From Thermohalobaculum sp038534135 (GTDB lineage: Bacteria > Pseudomonadota > Alphaproteobacteria > Rhodobacterales > Rhodobacteraceae), in the NCBI GenBank assembly GCA_038534135.1, contig JBCAXJ010000010.1, positions 1 through 64,000 of the forward strand: a DNA stretch of 64,000 bases. The letters run 5' to 3'. Of the stretch, positions 63,721 through 64,000 are shown piece by piece. Under the pieces are notes generated by a model, which did no database searches, was not told the origin of the DNA, and saw nothing but the letters and a program-made list of their open reading frames with translations. Position numbers and translations under genes: made by a program. Position 1 is the stretch's first letter. The number at the start of each line of letters is the position of its first letter.

Positions 63721-64000
63721 GTGCTGGTTCACTTCGCCATTCCTGGGGATCTGTCAACGCCGACCGGCGGGTATGTCTATGCACGCCGTGTGATCCGGGC
63801 CGCAACGGAGCACGGCGTCGAATTACGCCCTCTCCAGCTTCCCGATGGTTTTCCCGATCCGAGTACCGCGGAGATCGAAGAAACCTCCAGGGCCTTTCGC
63901 AAACTGGATCGCGCGGCACCTGTGCTGATCGATGGTCTTGCCGGCGCGGTGATGCCTGTCGATGTCCTGGACCAGATCGCCGGGCGCAAGGTTATGCTCT
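63721..64000 (+). CDS. Glycosyltransferase, 3'-truncated by window edge
   Basis: The first 93 codons of a protein starting GTG 4 bases after the PTPS stop: MLVHFAIPGDLSTPTGGYVYARRV..., the Gly-rich N-terminal strand-loop of a GT-B glycosyltransferase (GT4 type), where TGGYVYARRV lines the acceptor site. The frame runs to the end of the window. Operon with the PTPS paralogue suggests a glycosylated pterin-like product, but this is inference. Confidence 0.7.
   Translation, partial: MLVHFAIPGDLSTPTGGYVYARRVIRAATEHGVELRPLQLPDGFPDPSTAEIEETSRAFRKLDRAAPVLIDGLAGAVMPVDVLDQIAGRKVML

Overview
The window is a GC-rich chromosomal segment of an alphaproteobacterium, most likely a marine Rhodobacterales (Roseobacter-type) species. 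This rests on gene content: FlaF and FlbT control of a single flagellin, DUF1217, DUF4174, DUF2927 and DUF1476 proteins, a PccA/methylmalonyl-CoA mutase assimilation block, an MaeB with a phosphotransacetylase tail, and CtrA-type boxes. No rRNA, IS element, prophage or CRISPR array was found. The only tRNA is tRNA-Asn(GUU). The species was not determined.

Layout. 1-11219 is a propionate/C3 block: the end of pccA, methylmalonyl-CoA mutase, malic enzyme and propionyl-CoA synthetase, which together can take propionate through succinyl-CoA and malate to pyruvate. A PIN/DUF4174 pair and a P-loop protein/methyltransferase pair sit within it. 11458-21719 holds a REC-HPt protein, a LuxO/NtrC-like sigma-54 activator, tRNA-Asn, an IclR regulator and a flagellar cluster (flaF-flbT-DUF1217, flagellin, FlgN-like, FlgJ-like, fliK, flgD). 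22178-29306 is carbohydrate-acid metabolism: 2-hydroxyacid dehydrogenase, EamA transporter, D-erythronate dehydrogenase, XylD-type dehydratase and an SDR.

Embedded in the last region is the most unusual locus. A small GG-leader peptide (26233-26487) ends in eight Gly-Ile/Val-Arg pentapeptide repeats. A peptidylarginine-deiminase-fold enzyme with its Asp/His/Asp/Cys residues intact (25152-26216) follows 16 bases downstream. Two more peptides with the same leader (40714-40941 and 40975-41163) lie between mlaEF and pqiA. Between the two sites is a 2927-residue RTX exoprotein that combines metallophosphatase/5'-nucleotidase, lamin-tail, choice-of-anchor-I and ExeM/NucH nuclease modules.

41250-49928 is largely housekeeping: mlaF, mlaE, a DUF2927 lipoprotein, alr, dnaB, an SDR, threonine aldolase and rplI-rpsR-rpsF. 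50083-59178 contains a caspase/SUMF1 exported protein, ogt with a candidate 53-residue gene in front of it, an SDR, DDAH divergent from a putrescine-type ABC transporter (potFGHI), and the F1-ATPase zeta-type inhibitor. 59288-64000 has a photolyase-like protein without the usual FAD-binding part, opgH, and the start of a cluster with a dehydrogenase-like protein, a PTPS paralogue that has lost catalytic residues, and a glycosyltransferase cut by the window edge.
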